The notes below the pieces were generated by a model. The model had not been told where the DNA came from. It saw only the letters and a list, made by a program, of their open reading frames with translations, and did no database searches. From a virus, in the IMG/VR virus record IMGVR_UViG_3300036944_000366, positions 1-62,536 of that record: a stretch of 62,536 nt of DNA; one strand, 5' to 3'. Positions 51,393 to 59,511 of the stretch are shown one piece after another (position 1 is the stretch's first letter; every line of letters starts with the position of its first letter). The position numbers and the translations under genes were made by a program.

Positions 51393-51619
51393 CAAAAGTT
51401 GGGGAAGGCTTGCTGTTGCCTGATGTTGACCTCATGCCACATCTGTGCGACGGAGGCGCAGGGGATGCTGATGGTGGTGCCTACCTTGCTCACGAGGTGG
51501 ATGGTGTAGGTGGGGTCTTTCTTGCCCAGTGGGTAGTAGGTTTGAGCGCACCAGAGTGCGCCTGCTTGGTCACGCCACTGTGTGACGGTTTCGAGGGCGG
51601 GTTGCTTGTTGTTACGCAT
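51392..51619 (-). CDS. Small hypothetical protein
   Basis: 75 residues from ATG 51619 (GGAGACAGCC). ETVTQWRDQAGALWCAQTYY then TYTIHLVSKVGTTISIPCAS, a compact alpha/beta pattern. No family recognised. Its stop codon TGA overlaps the first base of an AGAGAGAA palindrome. Confidence 0.6.
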   Translation of the reverse strand: MRNNKQPALETVTQWRDQAGALWCAQTYYPLGKKDPTYTIHLVSKVGTTISIPCASVAQMWHEVNIRQQQAFPNF

Positions 51620-51630
51620 GGCTGTCTCCT

Positions 51631-51813
51631 TCAGTTGGTGTGGTGGATGCGGACATAGCGGGCCATGGCTTTGAGCATGACCTTTTGGGGGACGCAATAC
51701 TTGATTGCGATGAATTTGGCTACCAAGGGCAAGTACGTGGGGGAGATGCGCTTGAGTTGGTCGTGCAGTTCGTGGATGATGCGCTTGGCATCACGGGTGA
51801 CAAGGTTGTTCAT
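51631..51813 (-). CDS. Small basic helical protein
   Basis: 60 residues (TRDAKRIIHELHDQLKRISP, FIAIKYCVPQKVMLKAMARY). Basic with a helix-turn-helix-like spacing, so DNA binding is possible but unproven. GGAGAAACTTCC precedes ATG. Second gene of the leftward unit. Confidence 0.6.
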   Translation of the reverse strand: MNNLVTRDAKRIIHELHDQLKRISPTYLPLVAKFIAIKYCVPQKVMLKAMARYVRIHHTN

Positions 51814-51922
51814 GGAAGTTTCTCCGATTGGTTTTGGCTATGAAGTCGCCGCCGTGATTGGCGAAGCCAGTGGCGGTTAGACACGGGGAGGAACAACGGG
51901 CCAGCCACGCCCGTTGAATTCG

Positions 51923-51939
51923 AGAGAGAAAATCTCTCT
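51923..51939. repeat. AGAGAGAA palindrome, copy 7
   Basis: AGAGAGA-AAA-TCTCTCT, intergenic, 15 bases past the stop of the 51955-52374 gene. Confidence 0.75.
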
Positions 51940-51954
51940 GAGAATCATTCGCAT

Positions 51955-52374
51955 TTACAGGGAACGCAGAACGATCAGGGCTTGCTTGAGTTGGGCCTCA
52001 AGGGAGTCGCCCTCGAAGTTGGCCAAGAAGTCCATCGCCGCCGCCGTGTGCACCTTGCTGATGCGCTGTTGCGCCGCAGGCTTGGCCTTGGCTTTGACCG
52101 GACGCACAACGTAGTAGCGGAAGTCACTCGAAGCGCGGTCAATGGCCTTGACTGCCTCTGGCTTTGCACCAGCGCCTTTGCCCAGAGAGAACATTCTCTC
52201 TGGGTTGCTCACGCCTTGGCCCTCAAGGTGGCCAAGCATCCACTCTTTGCGCAGTGCGCCTTGTTGCGTAGGGGTTGCGCTGGTGTAAGCCTTGTGGAAG
52301 GCGTCAGCCGCATCACGTAGGGCTGTTGTGTGGTTGCCGACATTGGTTGCGAATTGCTTGATGGATAAAGACAT
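51955..52374 (-). CDS. First gene of the leftward unit, hypothetical
   Basis: 139 residues, AAGGAGAAACTTCC site. The N-terminal helix (MSLSIKQFATNVGNHTTALR, DAADAFHKAYTSATPTQQGA) is followed by a basic middle (YYVVRPVKAKAKPAAQQRIS) and an acidic C-terminal helix. As the promoter-proximal gene it is likely expressed earliest and may act in host takeover. PERMFSLG is encoded by the longest copy of the palindrome family (52181-52204). No family recognised. Confidence 0.6.
   Translation of the reverse strand: MSLSIKQFATNVGNHTTALRDAADAFHKAYTSATPTQQGALRKEWMLGHLEGQGVSNPERMFSLGKGAGAKPEAVKAIDRASSDFRYYVVRPVKAKAKPAAQQRISKVHTAAAMDFLANFEGDSLEAQLKQALIVLRSL
52181..52204. repeat. AGAGAGAA palindrome, copy 8 (longest)
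   Basis: CCCAGAGAGAA-CA-TTCTCTCTGGG, an 11-bp perfect arm, inside the 51955-52374 gene. Confidence 0.8.
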
Positions 52375-52663
52375 GGAAGTTTCTCCTTGGGTTGATGTAT
52401 CGGCTGGGCTGATTCCCTAACCGATGCCTCTATTGTATGGAAGGGGGTGTTTCTAAGCATTACTGGCAGGGCCAAAGCTAGTACGGAAGACCCCACCGTA
52501 CCCCCACCAAGCCTTGTATGTGACGACAGCCCCGGTCCGCATGAACACTGTTTCACTCCCGCTCCCACCACTTTGTAAAAACTTAGACAACCACCCCCCT
52601 GTACAAAACCACACCCCCTCTAAAAAATTTTATAAAAATTTCAAAAAACTCGGGGCGTAAAAA

Positions 52664-52689
52664 AACCCCCCGCGTTGCCGTGGGGGGTT
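52664..52689 (-). terminator. Strong GC hairpin with T-run on minus strand
   Basis: AACCCCCC (52664-52671) pairs with GGGGGGTT (52682-52689). On the minus strand the hairpin is followed by seven T, the form of a Rho-independent terminator pointing left. Since no leftward gene lies to its right, it may block stray antisense transcription from the late region, or separate the divergent promoters. Confidence 0.65.
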
Positions 52690-52732
52690 AAGGGGTCTCT
52701 CAACCCAAGGAGAAGCAAAGGACCAACCGAAG

Positions 52733-52762
52733 TTGCACCCAAGCCGGAAGTGAGTATATACT
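52733..52762 (+). promoter_or_regulatory. Sigma-70-type promoter of the late unit
   Basis: TTGCAC (52733-52738), an 18-base spacer and TATACT (52757-52762) sit 50 bases upstream of the first packaging gene. It is the best promoter match I see in the window and points into the terminase-to-tail genes. Confidence 0.65.
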
Positions 52763-52811
52763 CTGCACATCGGGACAGCAACCCGCAACTCTTTGGAGGG
52801 TAGGCAACAGA

Positions 52812-53459
52812 ATGTTGCTGGGCCTCCGTCAGGACCAAATGTTAGACCACCTCCTTGACTTCGACCCTGAAGTCCTGCCCAAATCTCAAGCGCCCGCCCC
52901 GGCGGAGAAGGTTGCGCCTGTTGAGCTGCTCAACGGCAAGATCAGTACAAACGACTGGTTGAAAGAAATGGGTGTCCCAGACGCTGAGACCGCGGTCTCT
53001 GAGTTGGAAAAGAAGCAGGCCCGGGAAACTTTCTCCGCGCTGACAACCGCATCCGCCATAAAAGAACAGCACGCCTTGATCTCCTCGATTGAGACGCCCG
53101 AGGCCGTGAAGCACCTTGTGGGAATGCTGACGGCCTATGACTGGGAGTTTGTAAGCCAAGCGAAAGAATTGCGCGGGTATGCGGTGGCCAAGATTTTGGA
53201 AGAGTGTGAGAGCCCCAACGCCAACATCCGGCTCAAAGCGCTGGGCCTTTTGGGCAAGGTCACCGAGATCGGGCTGTTCACAGAGAAGATTGAGGTCAAG
53301 AAGACTGACATGACCGAGGCCGAGATCGACCAGCGCCTGAAAGAGAAGCTGGCCAAGTTCATGGATGTGTCCGACGCCGACGTTACGGACCTTGTGGACA
53401 TCACAGACGTCACCCCAACCCCCGCCCCTGATGACGACCAACCCACCACTGACGCCTGA
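52812..53459 (+). CDS. Terminase small subunit (putative)
   Basis: 215 residues. Helical throughout, with ELLNGKISTNDWLKEMGVPD, AAVSE-like helices and PNANIRLKALGLLGKVTEIG, then FTEKIEVKKTDMTEAEIDQR and a Pro/Asp-rich tail. The NxRLKALxLLGKxxxxxLFTE pattern is typical of phage small terminases or DNA-packaging starters. ATG 52812 follows GGAGGG at 11 bases; an in-frame ATG at 52839 with AGGA closer by is an alternative. Overlaps the large subunit by 29 bases. Confidence 0.65.
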   Translation: MLLGLRQDQMLDHLLDFDPEVLPKSQAPAPAEKVAPVELLNGKISTNDWLKEMGVPDAETAVSELEKKQARETFSALTTASAIKEQHALISSIETPEAVKHLVGMLTAYDWEFVSQAKELRGYAVAKILEECESPNANIRLKALGLLGKVTEIGLFTEKIEVKKTDMTEAEIDQRLKEKLAKFMDVSDADVTDLVDITDVTPTPAPDDDQPTTDA

Positions 53460-54963
53460 GCAAGCCTCTGCGCTGTTCAAGAACCTCGGCAAGCTGACAG
53501 CGACCGAGAAGTTGGAGGCGTTGGAGCTTTTGGACAAGGCGCAGGAGCACAAGCAGAAGAATTTGGCCCGCTCGGACATGATCGAGTTCGCCAAGGCGAT
53601 GTATCCGGGCTTCAAAATCGGGCCGCACCACAGGAAACTGGCCAAAATCTTTGCAGAAGTGATCGCCGGGACCAAAAAACGGGTCATCATCAACATTGCG
53701 CCGCGTATGGGTAAGTCTGAGTTCAGCTCTTACCTGTTCCCGGCGTTCTTTTTGGGCAATTTCCCCGAGAAGAAGATCATCATGGGCACGCACACGGCCG
53801 GTTTGTCGGAAGACTTCGGCCGCAGGGTGCGAAACCTACTGGAAGACGACGACTACCATGGACTTTTCCCCCAAACGCTGGTTGCTGCTGACCAAAAGGC
53901 GGCTGGTAAGTGGTCTACAAGCGCTGGCGGTCAGTACTATGCTGCTGGTGTCGGCGGTGCTCTTGCTGGTCGTGGTGCTGATCTGTTCGTTATTGACGAT
54001 CCTCACTCGGAGCAGGACGTTAAGGCCAACTCACGGCTGGCTTTCGACACTGCATGGTCTTGGTTCCAAACAGGCCCGCTCCAGCGACTGATGCCGGGCG
54101 GTGCGATCATCATCGTGATGACGCGCTGGGGCAAACTGGACCTGACTGGACGCCTGATTGACTACCAGTCGAAGAACCCCAACGCCGAGCCGTGGGAGAT
54201 CGTGGAGCTTCCGGCCATCCTCAACGAGGACATGCCCAACGAGAAGTCGCTCTGGCCAGAGCAGTGGCCGCTGGCCACCCTCAAGGCTACCAAGGCCAGC
54301 ATTGACCCCCAGTACTGGAACGCCCAGTACATGCAGCAGCCCACCAGCAACAGCGCAGCCATCATCTCGCGCAAGTCTTGGAGGGTGTGGACCCGTGACG
54401 AGCCGCCCCGGTGCGACTTCGTCATCCAGAGCTGGGACACGGCATTTGAGACCAGCAACACGGCCGACTACTCTGCGTGCACAACGTGGGGGGTGTTCTA
54501 CAACGAGGAAGAGAACGACAAGCCGCAGGTGATCTTGCTGGACGCGTTCAAAGACCGGATGGCCTTCCCCGAGCTCAAGGTGATCGCACTCAAGCACTAC
54601 AAAGAGTGGGAGCCTGACGCGTTCATCGTGGAGAAGAAAGCGGCCGGAGCGCCGCTGATCCAAGAGCTGCGGGCCATGGGCATCCCGGTCGACGAGTTCA
54701 GCCCCAGCCGGGGCAACGATAAAATTGTGCGGCTTAACGCGGTGTCGGACCTGTTTGCCTCTGGCTCGGTCTGGGCACCAGACACGCGGTGGGCACGCGA
54801 GGTGATCGAGGAAGTTGCATCCTTTCCCAACGGGGAGAACGACGACTACGTTGACACCACATCTCAGGCGCTGTTACGCTTTCGCCGGGGCGGCTTCATA
54901 CCGCTTGAAACCGACGAGCAAGAAGAGCGCTTTTACCAAGCCCGCCGGGCTGCGTACTATTAA
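53431..54963 (+). CDS. Terminase large subunit
   Basis: 510 residues from ATG 53431 inside the end of the small subunit; a longer ORF start at 53365 would overlap more and adds only Pro/Thr-rich sequence. ATPase: NIAPRMGKS (K95) is the P-loop and LFVIDDPH (D189, D190) Walker B. RNase-H-like nuclease: QSWDTAFE (D336), FIVEKKAAG (E401) and DDYVD (about 471-475). It pumps DNA into the prohead and cuts it, working at the portal encoded next. Confidence 0.93.
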   Translation: MTTNPPLTPEQASALFKNLGKLTATEKLEALELLDKAQEHKQKNLARSDMIEFAKAMYPGFKIGPHHRKLAKIFAEVIAGTKKRVIINIAPRMGKSEFSSYLFPAFFLGNFPEKKIIMGTHTAGLSEDFGRRVRNLLEDDDYHGLFPQTLVAADQKAAGKWSTSAGGQYYAAGVGGALAGRGADLFVIDDPHSEQDVKANSRLAFDTAWSWFQTGPLQRLMPGGAIIIVMTRWGKLDLTGRLIDYQSKNPNAEPWEIVELPAILNEDMPNEKSLWPEQWPLATLKATKASIDPQYWNAQYMQQPTSNSAAIISRKSWRVWTRDEPPRCDFVIQSWDTAFETSNTADYSACTTWGVFYNEEENDKPQVILLDAFKDRMAFPELKVIALKHYKEWEPDAFIVEKKAAGAPLIQELRAMGIPVDEFSPSRGNDKIVRLNAVSDLFASGSVWAPDTRWAREVIEEVASFPNGENDDYVDTTSQALLRFRRGGFIPLETDEQEERFYQARRAAYY

Positions 54964-54977
54964 GAAAGAGTTACATC

Positions 54978-57476
54978 ATGGCAACGAACATTGACAAGGC
55001 GCTGTTCCAGCAGCCCACGGGCATCGCGGCGGCGGCAGCCGAAGCTGAGGAGCCAATTGAGATTGAGATTGTTGACCCTGAAGCCGTGCGCATTGACATG
55101 GGCGACTTGGAGATCGAGATGCGCGAAGCCGAGCCGTCGGCCGACGACTTTGATGCCAACTTGGCCGAGTACATGACCGACGGGGCCATGAGCACCATGG
55201 CTGGTGATCTGGCGGGCGACATCGACAACGACCGCAACAGCCGCAAGGACTGGGAGAAAGCCTACACGGAAGGCCTGAAACTGCTGGGCTTGCAGATCGA
55301 GGAGCGCACAGAGCCGTGGAACGGCGCATCGGGCGTGTTCCACCCGATGATTACTGAGGCCGTTGTAAGGTTCCAGTCAGAGACAATCACCGAGACGTTC
55401 CCGGCCAAGGGCCCTGTGCGCACAAAGATCGTGGGCAAGGAGACGCCAGAGAAGAAAGCCGCGGCTTCCCGTGTGGAAGAGGACATGAACTTCCAGCTCA
55501 CCGAGAACATGCACGAGTTCCGGCCTGAGCACGAGCGCATGCTGTGGAGCCTCCCGGCCACCGGTTCAGCGTTCAAGAAGGTCTACTTTGACCCCAGCTT
55601 GGCGCGTCAGGTGTCGATCTTTATCCCCGCCGAGGACATCTTGCTGCCCTACGGCACCTCCGACATCCAGACTTGCTACCGCGTCACGCACCAGATGCGC
55701 AAGACGAAAAACGAGATCGTCAAGCTCCAGCAAGCCGGGTTCTACCTCGACGTGGACATCGGGGAGCCGGACAAAGCGATCAGTGAGATCAACAAAGCCA
55801 AGGACAAAGAGACCGGGTTCAGTGACCTGAACGACGAGCGCTTCACGCTGTACGAGTGCCACGTGGACTTGGACCTCAAAGGCTTTGAGGACGAGGATGA
55901 GGATGGTGAGCCCACAGGCATCGCGCTGCCTTACGTGGTGACGTTCATCCGTGGCACAAACACCGTGCTGTCCATCCGCCGCAACTGGCGCGAGGACGAC
56001 GAGCTCAAACTCAAGCGCCAGCACTTCGTGCACTACCAGTACATCCCCGGCTTCGGTGCGTACGGCTTCGGTCTGTTCCACCTGATCGGCGGGTTTGCCA
56101 AGTCGGCCACCAGCTTGATGCGCCAGTTGATCGACGCTGGCACATTGAGCAACTTGCCCGGTGGTTTGAAGTCCCGTGGCCTGCGCATCAAGGGCGACGA
56201 CACACCGATTGCTCCGGGCGAGTTCCGCGACGTGGACGTGGGCTCGGGCACGATCCGCGACAACATCTTACCGCTGCCTTACAAAGAGCCAAGTCAAGTT
56301 CTGATGGCGTTGCTGGGCAACGTGGTGGAAGAGGGGCGTCGTTTTGCCGCAACAGCGGACATGAAGATCAGCGACATGGGCGCGAATGCGCCTGTGGGCT
56401 CCACGCTGGCACTGCTGGAGCGCCAGTTGAAAGTCATGACGGCCGTCCAAGCCCGAGTGCACTTTGCCCTGAAGCAAGAGCTGCAACTGCTGGCTACCAT
56501 CATCCGCGACTACACGGACGACGAGTACACCTACGAGCCCGACGGCGAAGAGGGCCCCAAGGCCAAGGCGGCGGACTACCGTCACGTGGACGTGTTGCCC
56601 GTGAGCGACCCCAACGCAGCGACTCTCAGCCAGCGCGTGGTTCAGTACCAAGCCGTCATCCAGATGGCGCAGATGGCTCCGGACATTTACGACCTGCCGC
56701 AGTTGCACCGCGGCATGCTGGAGGTGCTGGGTATCAAGCATGCGGACAAGCTCGTGCCGCTGGAGGAGGACTTGAAACCCACCGACCCGGTCACCGAGAA
56801 CCAGCACGTGCTCAAGGGCGAGCCTGTCAAGGCGTTCCTGCACCAAGACCACCAGTCGCACATTCAGGTGCACATGTCAATGTTGCAGAACCCCACCATC
56901 ATGCAGCTGATTGGCCAGAACCCACGGGCTCCGATGATCCAAGCGGCGTTGACGGCACACGTGGCCGAGCACGTTGGCTTCATGATGCGCCAGCAAGTCG
57001 AGCAACAACTGGGCCTGCCACTGCCGCCCGAAGGCGAGCAGCTGCCACCGAACGTGGAGATCGCACTGTCGGCCATGATGGCGCAGGCTTCCCAGCAGGT
57101 GCTCATGCAAGACCAAGCCAAGGCCGCTCAGCAGCAAGCCCAGCAGCAACAGCAAGACCCCGTTGTCCAGATGCAGATGCAAGAGTTGCAGCTCAAGGCC
57201 AAAGAGGTCGAGCTCAAGGAAAAGAAAATCCTTGTGGACGCTGCCATTGCCGCCGACAAGCAAGAGCTGGAAGAGCAAAAAGTCTCTGGCAATCTGGAGC
57301 TGGAAGCCCTGCGCGTGGGGGCCCAGATCAACGAGAGCAAGAACAAAGCTCAGTTTGAACAAGAACGTGACGGCATCAAGCTCGGTGTCGACATCGCAAA
57401 GAGCAAAGCCCAGCAGCTTCAGCAGGCCATGGCCGCAGCCTCCCAAAGCGGTAAACAGGAGAAAAAACCTAAATGA
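54978..57476 (+). CDS. Portal protein
   Basis: 832 residues. The core includes GLQIEERTEPWNGASGVFHP, MITEAVVRFQSETITETFPA, HYQYIPGFGAYGFGLFHLIG and GTLSNLPGGLKSRGLRIKGD, a recognised portal pattern of large short-tailed-phage type. The C-terminal 200 residues are Gln-rich coiled coil (QQQQQDPVVQMQMQELQLKA), comparable in position with the long barrel of P22-like portals. It forms the dodecameric DNA channel between capsid, terminase and tail adaptor. Confidence 0.88.
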   Translation: MATNIDKALFQQPTGIAAAAAEAEEPIEIEIVDPEAVRIDMGDLEIEMREAEPSADDFDANLAEYMTDGAMSTMAGDLAGDIDNDRNSRKDWEKAYTEGLKLLGLQIEERTEPWNGASGVFHPMITEAVVRFQSETITETFPAKGPVRTKIVGKETPEKKAAASRVEEDMNFQLTENMHEFRPEHERMLWSLPATGSAFKKVYFDPSLARQVSIFIPAEDILLPYGTSDIQTCYRVTHQMRKTKNEIVKLQQAGFYLDVDIGEPDKAISEINKAKDKETGFSDLNDERFTLYECHVDLDLKGFEDEDEDGEPTGIALPYVVTFIRGTNTVLSIRRNWREDDELKLKRQHFVHYQYIPGFGAYGFGLFHLIGGFAKSATSLMRQLIDAGTLSNLPGGLKSRGLRIKGDDTPIAPGEFRDVDVGSGTIRDNILPLPYKEPSQVLMALLGNVVEEGRRFAATADMKISDMGANAPVGSTLALLERQLKVMTAVQARVHFALKQELQLLATIIRDYTDDEYTYEPDGEEGPKAKAADYRHVDVLPVSDPNAATLSQRVVQYQAVIQMAQMAPDIYDLPQLHRGMLEVLGIKHADKLVPLEEDLKPTDPVTENQHVLKGEPVKAFLHQDHQSHIQVHMSMLQNPTIMQLIGQNPRAPMIQAALTAHVAEHVGFMMRQQVEQQLGLPLPPEGEQLPPNVEIALSAMMAQASQQVLMQDQAKAAQQQAQQQQQDPVVQMQMQELQLKAKEVELKEKKILVDAAIAADKQELEEQKVSGNLELEALRVGAQINESKNKAQFEQERDGIKLGVDIAKSKAQQLQQAMAAASQSGKQEKKPK

Positions 57477-57667
57477 TCCAAGACTTCGCACGCGTATTGC
57501 GCGAAAAAATACGCACCGACATGAACAACTACGCCGATGACATGGCTGGTGGGGCATGCCGCAACTATGACGATTACCAAAAACTCTGCGGAATCATTCA
57601 GGGTCTTGCGACCGCAGAGCGTTATCTCCTAGACCTTGCAGAGAAAGTTGAGCAATCAGATGAGTGA
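57473..57667 (+). CDS. Small hypothetical protein after portal
   Basis: 64 residues, overlapping the portal stop by ATGA. FARVLREKIRTDMNNYADDM then YDDYQKLCGIIQGLATAERY, LLDLAEKVEQ: a helical hairpin pattern commonly seen in small phage proteins next to portals. Possibly a head-completion or assembly factor. The ribosome site of the next gene lies in its end. Confidence 0.65.
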   Translation: MIQDFARVLREKIRTDMNNYADDMAGGACRNYDDYQKLCGIIQGLATAERYLLDLAEKVEQSDE

Positions 57668-58094
57668 AATCATTCTGCCTCCGGGCATTACCCTGCCTGC
57701 CCACATCCAGCCCCTCGACACCCCAGACGAGACGGCGGACAGCGAAACCAAAGCATCGGCGCTGCCTATCCCCACGGGATACAAGCTGCTGTGCATCGTG
57801 CCCGAGGTCGATGAAAAGATCGCCGGTACGAGCCTCGACCTCGTTCGAGATGCGGCGACCATGCGAGCCGAAGAACATGCCACAACCGTGTTGTTCGTCA
57901 TGCGGGTCGGACCAGACGCGTACAAAGACACCGCCAAGTTCCCATCAGGTGCATGGTGCAAGGAAGGTGATTTTGTTCTCGTGCGTACCTACACCGGTAC
58001 GCGATTCAAGGTGTTTGGTAAAGAGTTCAGGGTGCTGAACGACGACCAAATTGAGTGTGTTGTGCAAGACCCTCGCGGTTATACCCGCGCATGA
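57660..58094 (+). CDS. GroES-like co-chaperonin or related head protein (putative)
   Basis: 144 residues from ATG 57660. PTGYKLLCIVPEVDEKIAGT at the start of the domain and GDFVLVRTYTGTRFKVFGKE, FRVLNDDQIECVV at the end follow the strand order of GroES (GD-V..Y.G....ln..dI.avv). The middle (TTVLFVMRVGPDAYKDTAKF) fits its GpVxxVG strand. Phage co-chaperonins such as T4 gp31 help GroEL fold the capsid protein. Placement between portal and scaffold supports that. The mobile loop is not clear, so confidence is moderate. Confidence 0.55.
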   Translation: MSEIILPPGITLPAHIQPLDTPDETADSETKASALPIPTGYKLLCIVPEVDEKIAGTSLDLVRDAATMRAEEHATTVLFVMRVGPDAYKDTAKFPSGAWCKEGDFVLVRTYTGTRFKVFGKEFRVLNDDQIECVVQDPRGYTRA

Positions 58095-58104
58095 AGGAGT
58101 AAAA

Positions 58105-59046
58105 ATGGCTGAACCGTACAAGTTCCCCGACGAGATCGAGGACACTTCAATCGAGGTGACTACCGAAAGCGACGTTGAAGTCGAGATCGTTGATGACACC
58201 CCCGCGCAAGACAGAGGCCGCAAGCCTTTGGACCGCGAAGTGGCGGATCCCACGGAGGAAGAGATCGAGAATTACTCCGACAACGTCAAAAAGCGTATCA
58301 AGGACCTGACACACGCTCGCCACGACGAGCGCCGTGCCAAAGAGGCCCTGCTGCGTGAGAAAGAAGAGCTGGAGCGTCTTGCACAGCACATGCTGGCGGA
58401 GAACAACAGGCTCAAACAGACCGTGAATACGGGCAATGAGCAGTATGTGGCTTCCGTCAAGCAGATTGCAGACTCAGATGTCGAAAAAGCCCGCCGCGCT
58501 TTGAAAGAAGCGCAAGAGTCTTTTGACAACGAGGCCATCGCCACCGCATCAGAAGCATTGATGGATGCCAAGATGCGGGCGGAAAGTGTAAAAAATTATC
58601 GCCCCACCCCTTTACAGGTGGAAGAAACTGTTGTACAAACACGTCAACAGCAAGACAAAACGTCCCAAGTCGATGAAAAGACGCTGCGCTGGCAGGCAAA
58701 AAACCAGTGGTTTGGGGCTGACGGTTTTGAGGAACACACCAGCTTTGCACTAGGGCTGCACCAAAAACTAGTGAATTCGGGACTCGACCCCCGCTCTGAC
58801 GAATACTTCGAGAGAATCGACTCTCGCATGAAGTCAACATTCCCGGACGTGTTCGGAAATGAAGACCGGCCAAAATCCGGCGATGGCTCCCGACGACCTG
58901 CTTCTGTCGTGGCACCGGCGACTCGTTCGACTGGAGCTCGAAAAGTTCAACTAACCCCTACGCAAGTTGCGTTGGCAAAAAAGTACGGACTGACCCCGCA
59001 GCAATATGCTGTTGAAGTAGCAAAACTGGAGAAATCGAATGGCTGA
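58105..59046 (+). CDS. Scaffolding protein (putative)
   Basis: 313 residues from ATG 58105 (AAGGAGTAAAA). The acidic N-terminus and long coiled coil (about 65-175, KRIKDLTHARHDERRAKEAL, LLREKEELERLAQHMLAENN) lead to a small basic C-terminal domain (VALAKKYGLTPQQYAVEVAK). This is the classic build of a capsid scaffold that is expelled during DNA entry. It lies directly before the head genes. No protease gene is visible nearby. Confidence 0.7.
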   Translation: MAEPYKFPDEIEDTSIEVTTESDVEVEIVDDTPAQDRGRKPLDREVADPTEEEIENYSDNVKKRIKDLTHARHDERRAKEALLREKEELERLAQHMLAENNRLKQTVNTGNEQYVASVKQIADSDVEKARRALKEAQESFDNEAIATASEALMDAKMRAESVKNYRPTPLQVEETVVQTRQQQDKTSQVDEKTLRWQAKNQWFGADGFEEHTSFALGLHQKLVNSGLDPRSDEYFERIDSRMKSTFPDVFGNEDRPKSGDGSRRPASVVAPATRSTGARKVQLTPTQVALAKKYGLTPQQYAVEVAKLEKSNG

Positions 59047-59497
59047 AACAATTAACCGGAATCCCCGTACCCTTGAGGCACGCGATAAAACGACTCGTTA
59101 TGTGTATACACCTGCGAGTGCACTGCCTGATCCTACCCCTGAACCCGGTATGGTGTATCGCTGGATTGCGACACACGTACTTGGCGAAGCACAAAACACG
59201 AACGTGTCTACCAAGATGCGTGAAGGTTGGGAACCGGTCAAAGCAGTCGACCATCCGGAACTGATGCTGGAGGGTAATGCGAAAACTGGCAACGTCGAAC
59301 TCGGCGGTCTCATGCTCTGCAAGATGCCCCGTGAACGTGCGCAAGCCCGTGATGAGTATTACGCCAAACAAGCTCAGGCCCAGATGGAATCTGTTGATAA
59401 CAGTTTCATGCGAAACAATGACCCCCGCATGCCACTCTTCGCTGACCGCAAGTCAACGACCAGTCGCGGTGGCGGTTTTGGTTCTGGTTCAAAGTAA
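59039..59497 (+). CDS. Head-region structural protein
   Basis: 152 residues, ATG overlapping the scaffold stop by 8 bases. RTLEARDKTTRYVYTPASAL, VYRWIATHVLGEAQNTNVST, GWEPVKAVDHPELMLEG and LGGLMLCKMPRERAQARDEY are a pattern I recognise between scaffold and capsid genes of several phages. Function not known; probably assembly or a minor capsid part. Confidence 0.65.
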   Translation: MAETINRNPRTLEARDKTTRYVYTPASALPDPTPEPGMVYRWIATHVLGEAQNTNVSTKMREGWEPVKAVDHPELMLEGNAKTGNVELGGLMLCKMPRERAQARDEYYAKQAQAQMESVDNSFMRNNDPRMPLFADRKSTTSRGGGFGSGSK

Positions 59498-59511
59498 CAA
59501 GGAGTCCTTAA

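Larger units (their letters stand above)
52375..52811. promoter_or_regulatory. Divergent control region between early and late units
   Basis: 437 bp without genes. It holds a TACAAT box on the minus strand (52432-52437) with no good -35, an AT block at about 52618-52650 (AAAAAATTTTATAAAAATTT), the minus-strand terminator and the rightward promoter described separately. The AT block beside a GC hairpin could also be an origin-melting site. Confidence 0.55.

Noticed and set aside
51168-51395. Leftward frame crossing the AT-rich block, starting LRENFSLALK
   Set aside because: It relies on a TTG within a palindrome, and its second half is simple sequence translated from TATA repeats.
53365-53430. 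Longer start for the large terminase
   Set aside because: Adds a Pro/Thr/Ser-rich piece that overlaps the coding end of the small subunit; ATG 53431 fits family starts better.
58808-58825. CGAGAG-AATCGA-CTCTCG as another member of the palindrome family
   Set aside because: Arm sequence and loop differ, it lies outside the early region, and it encodes ordinary scaffold residues; likely chance.
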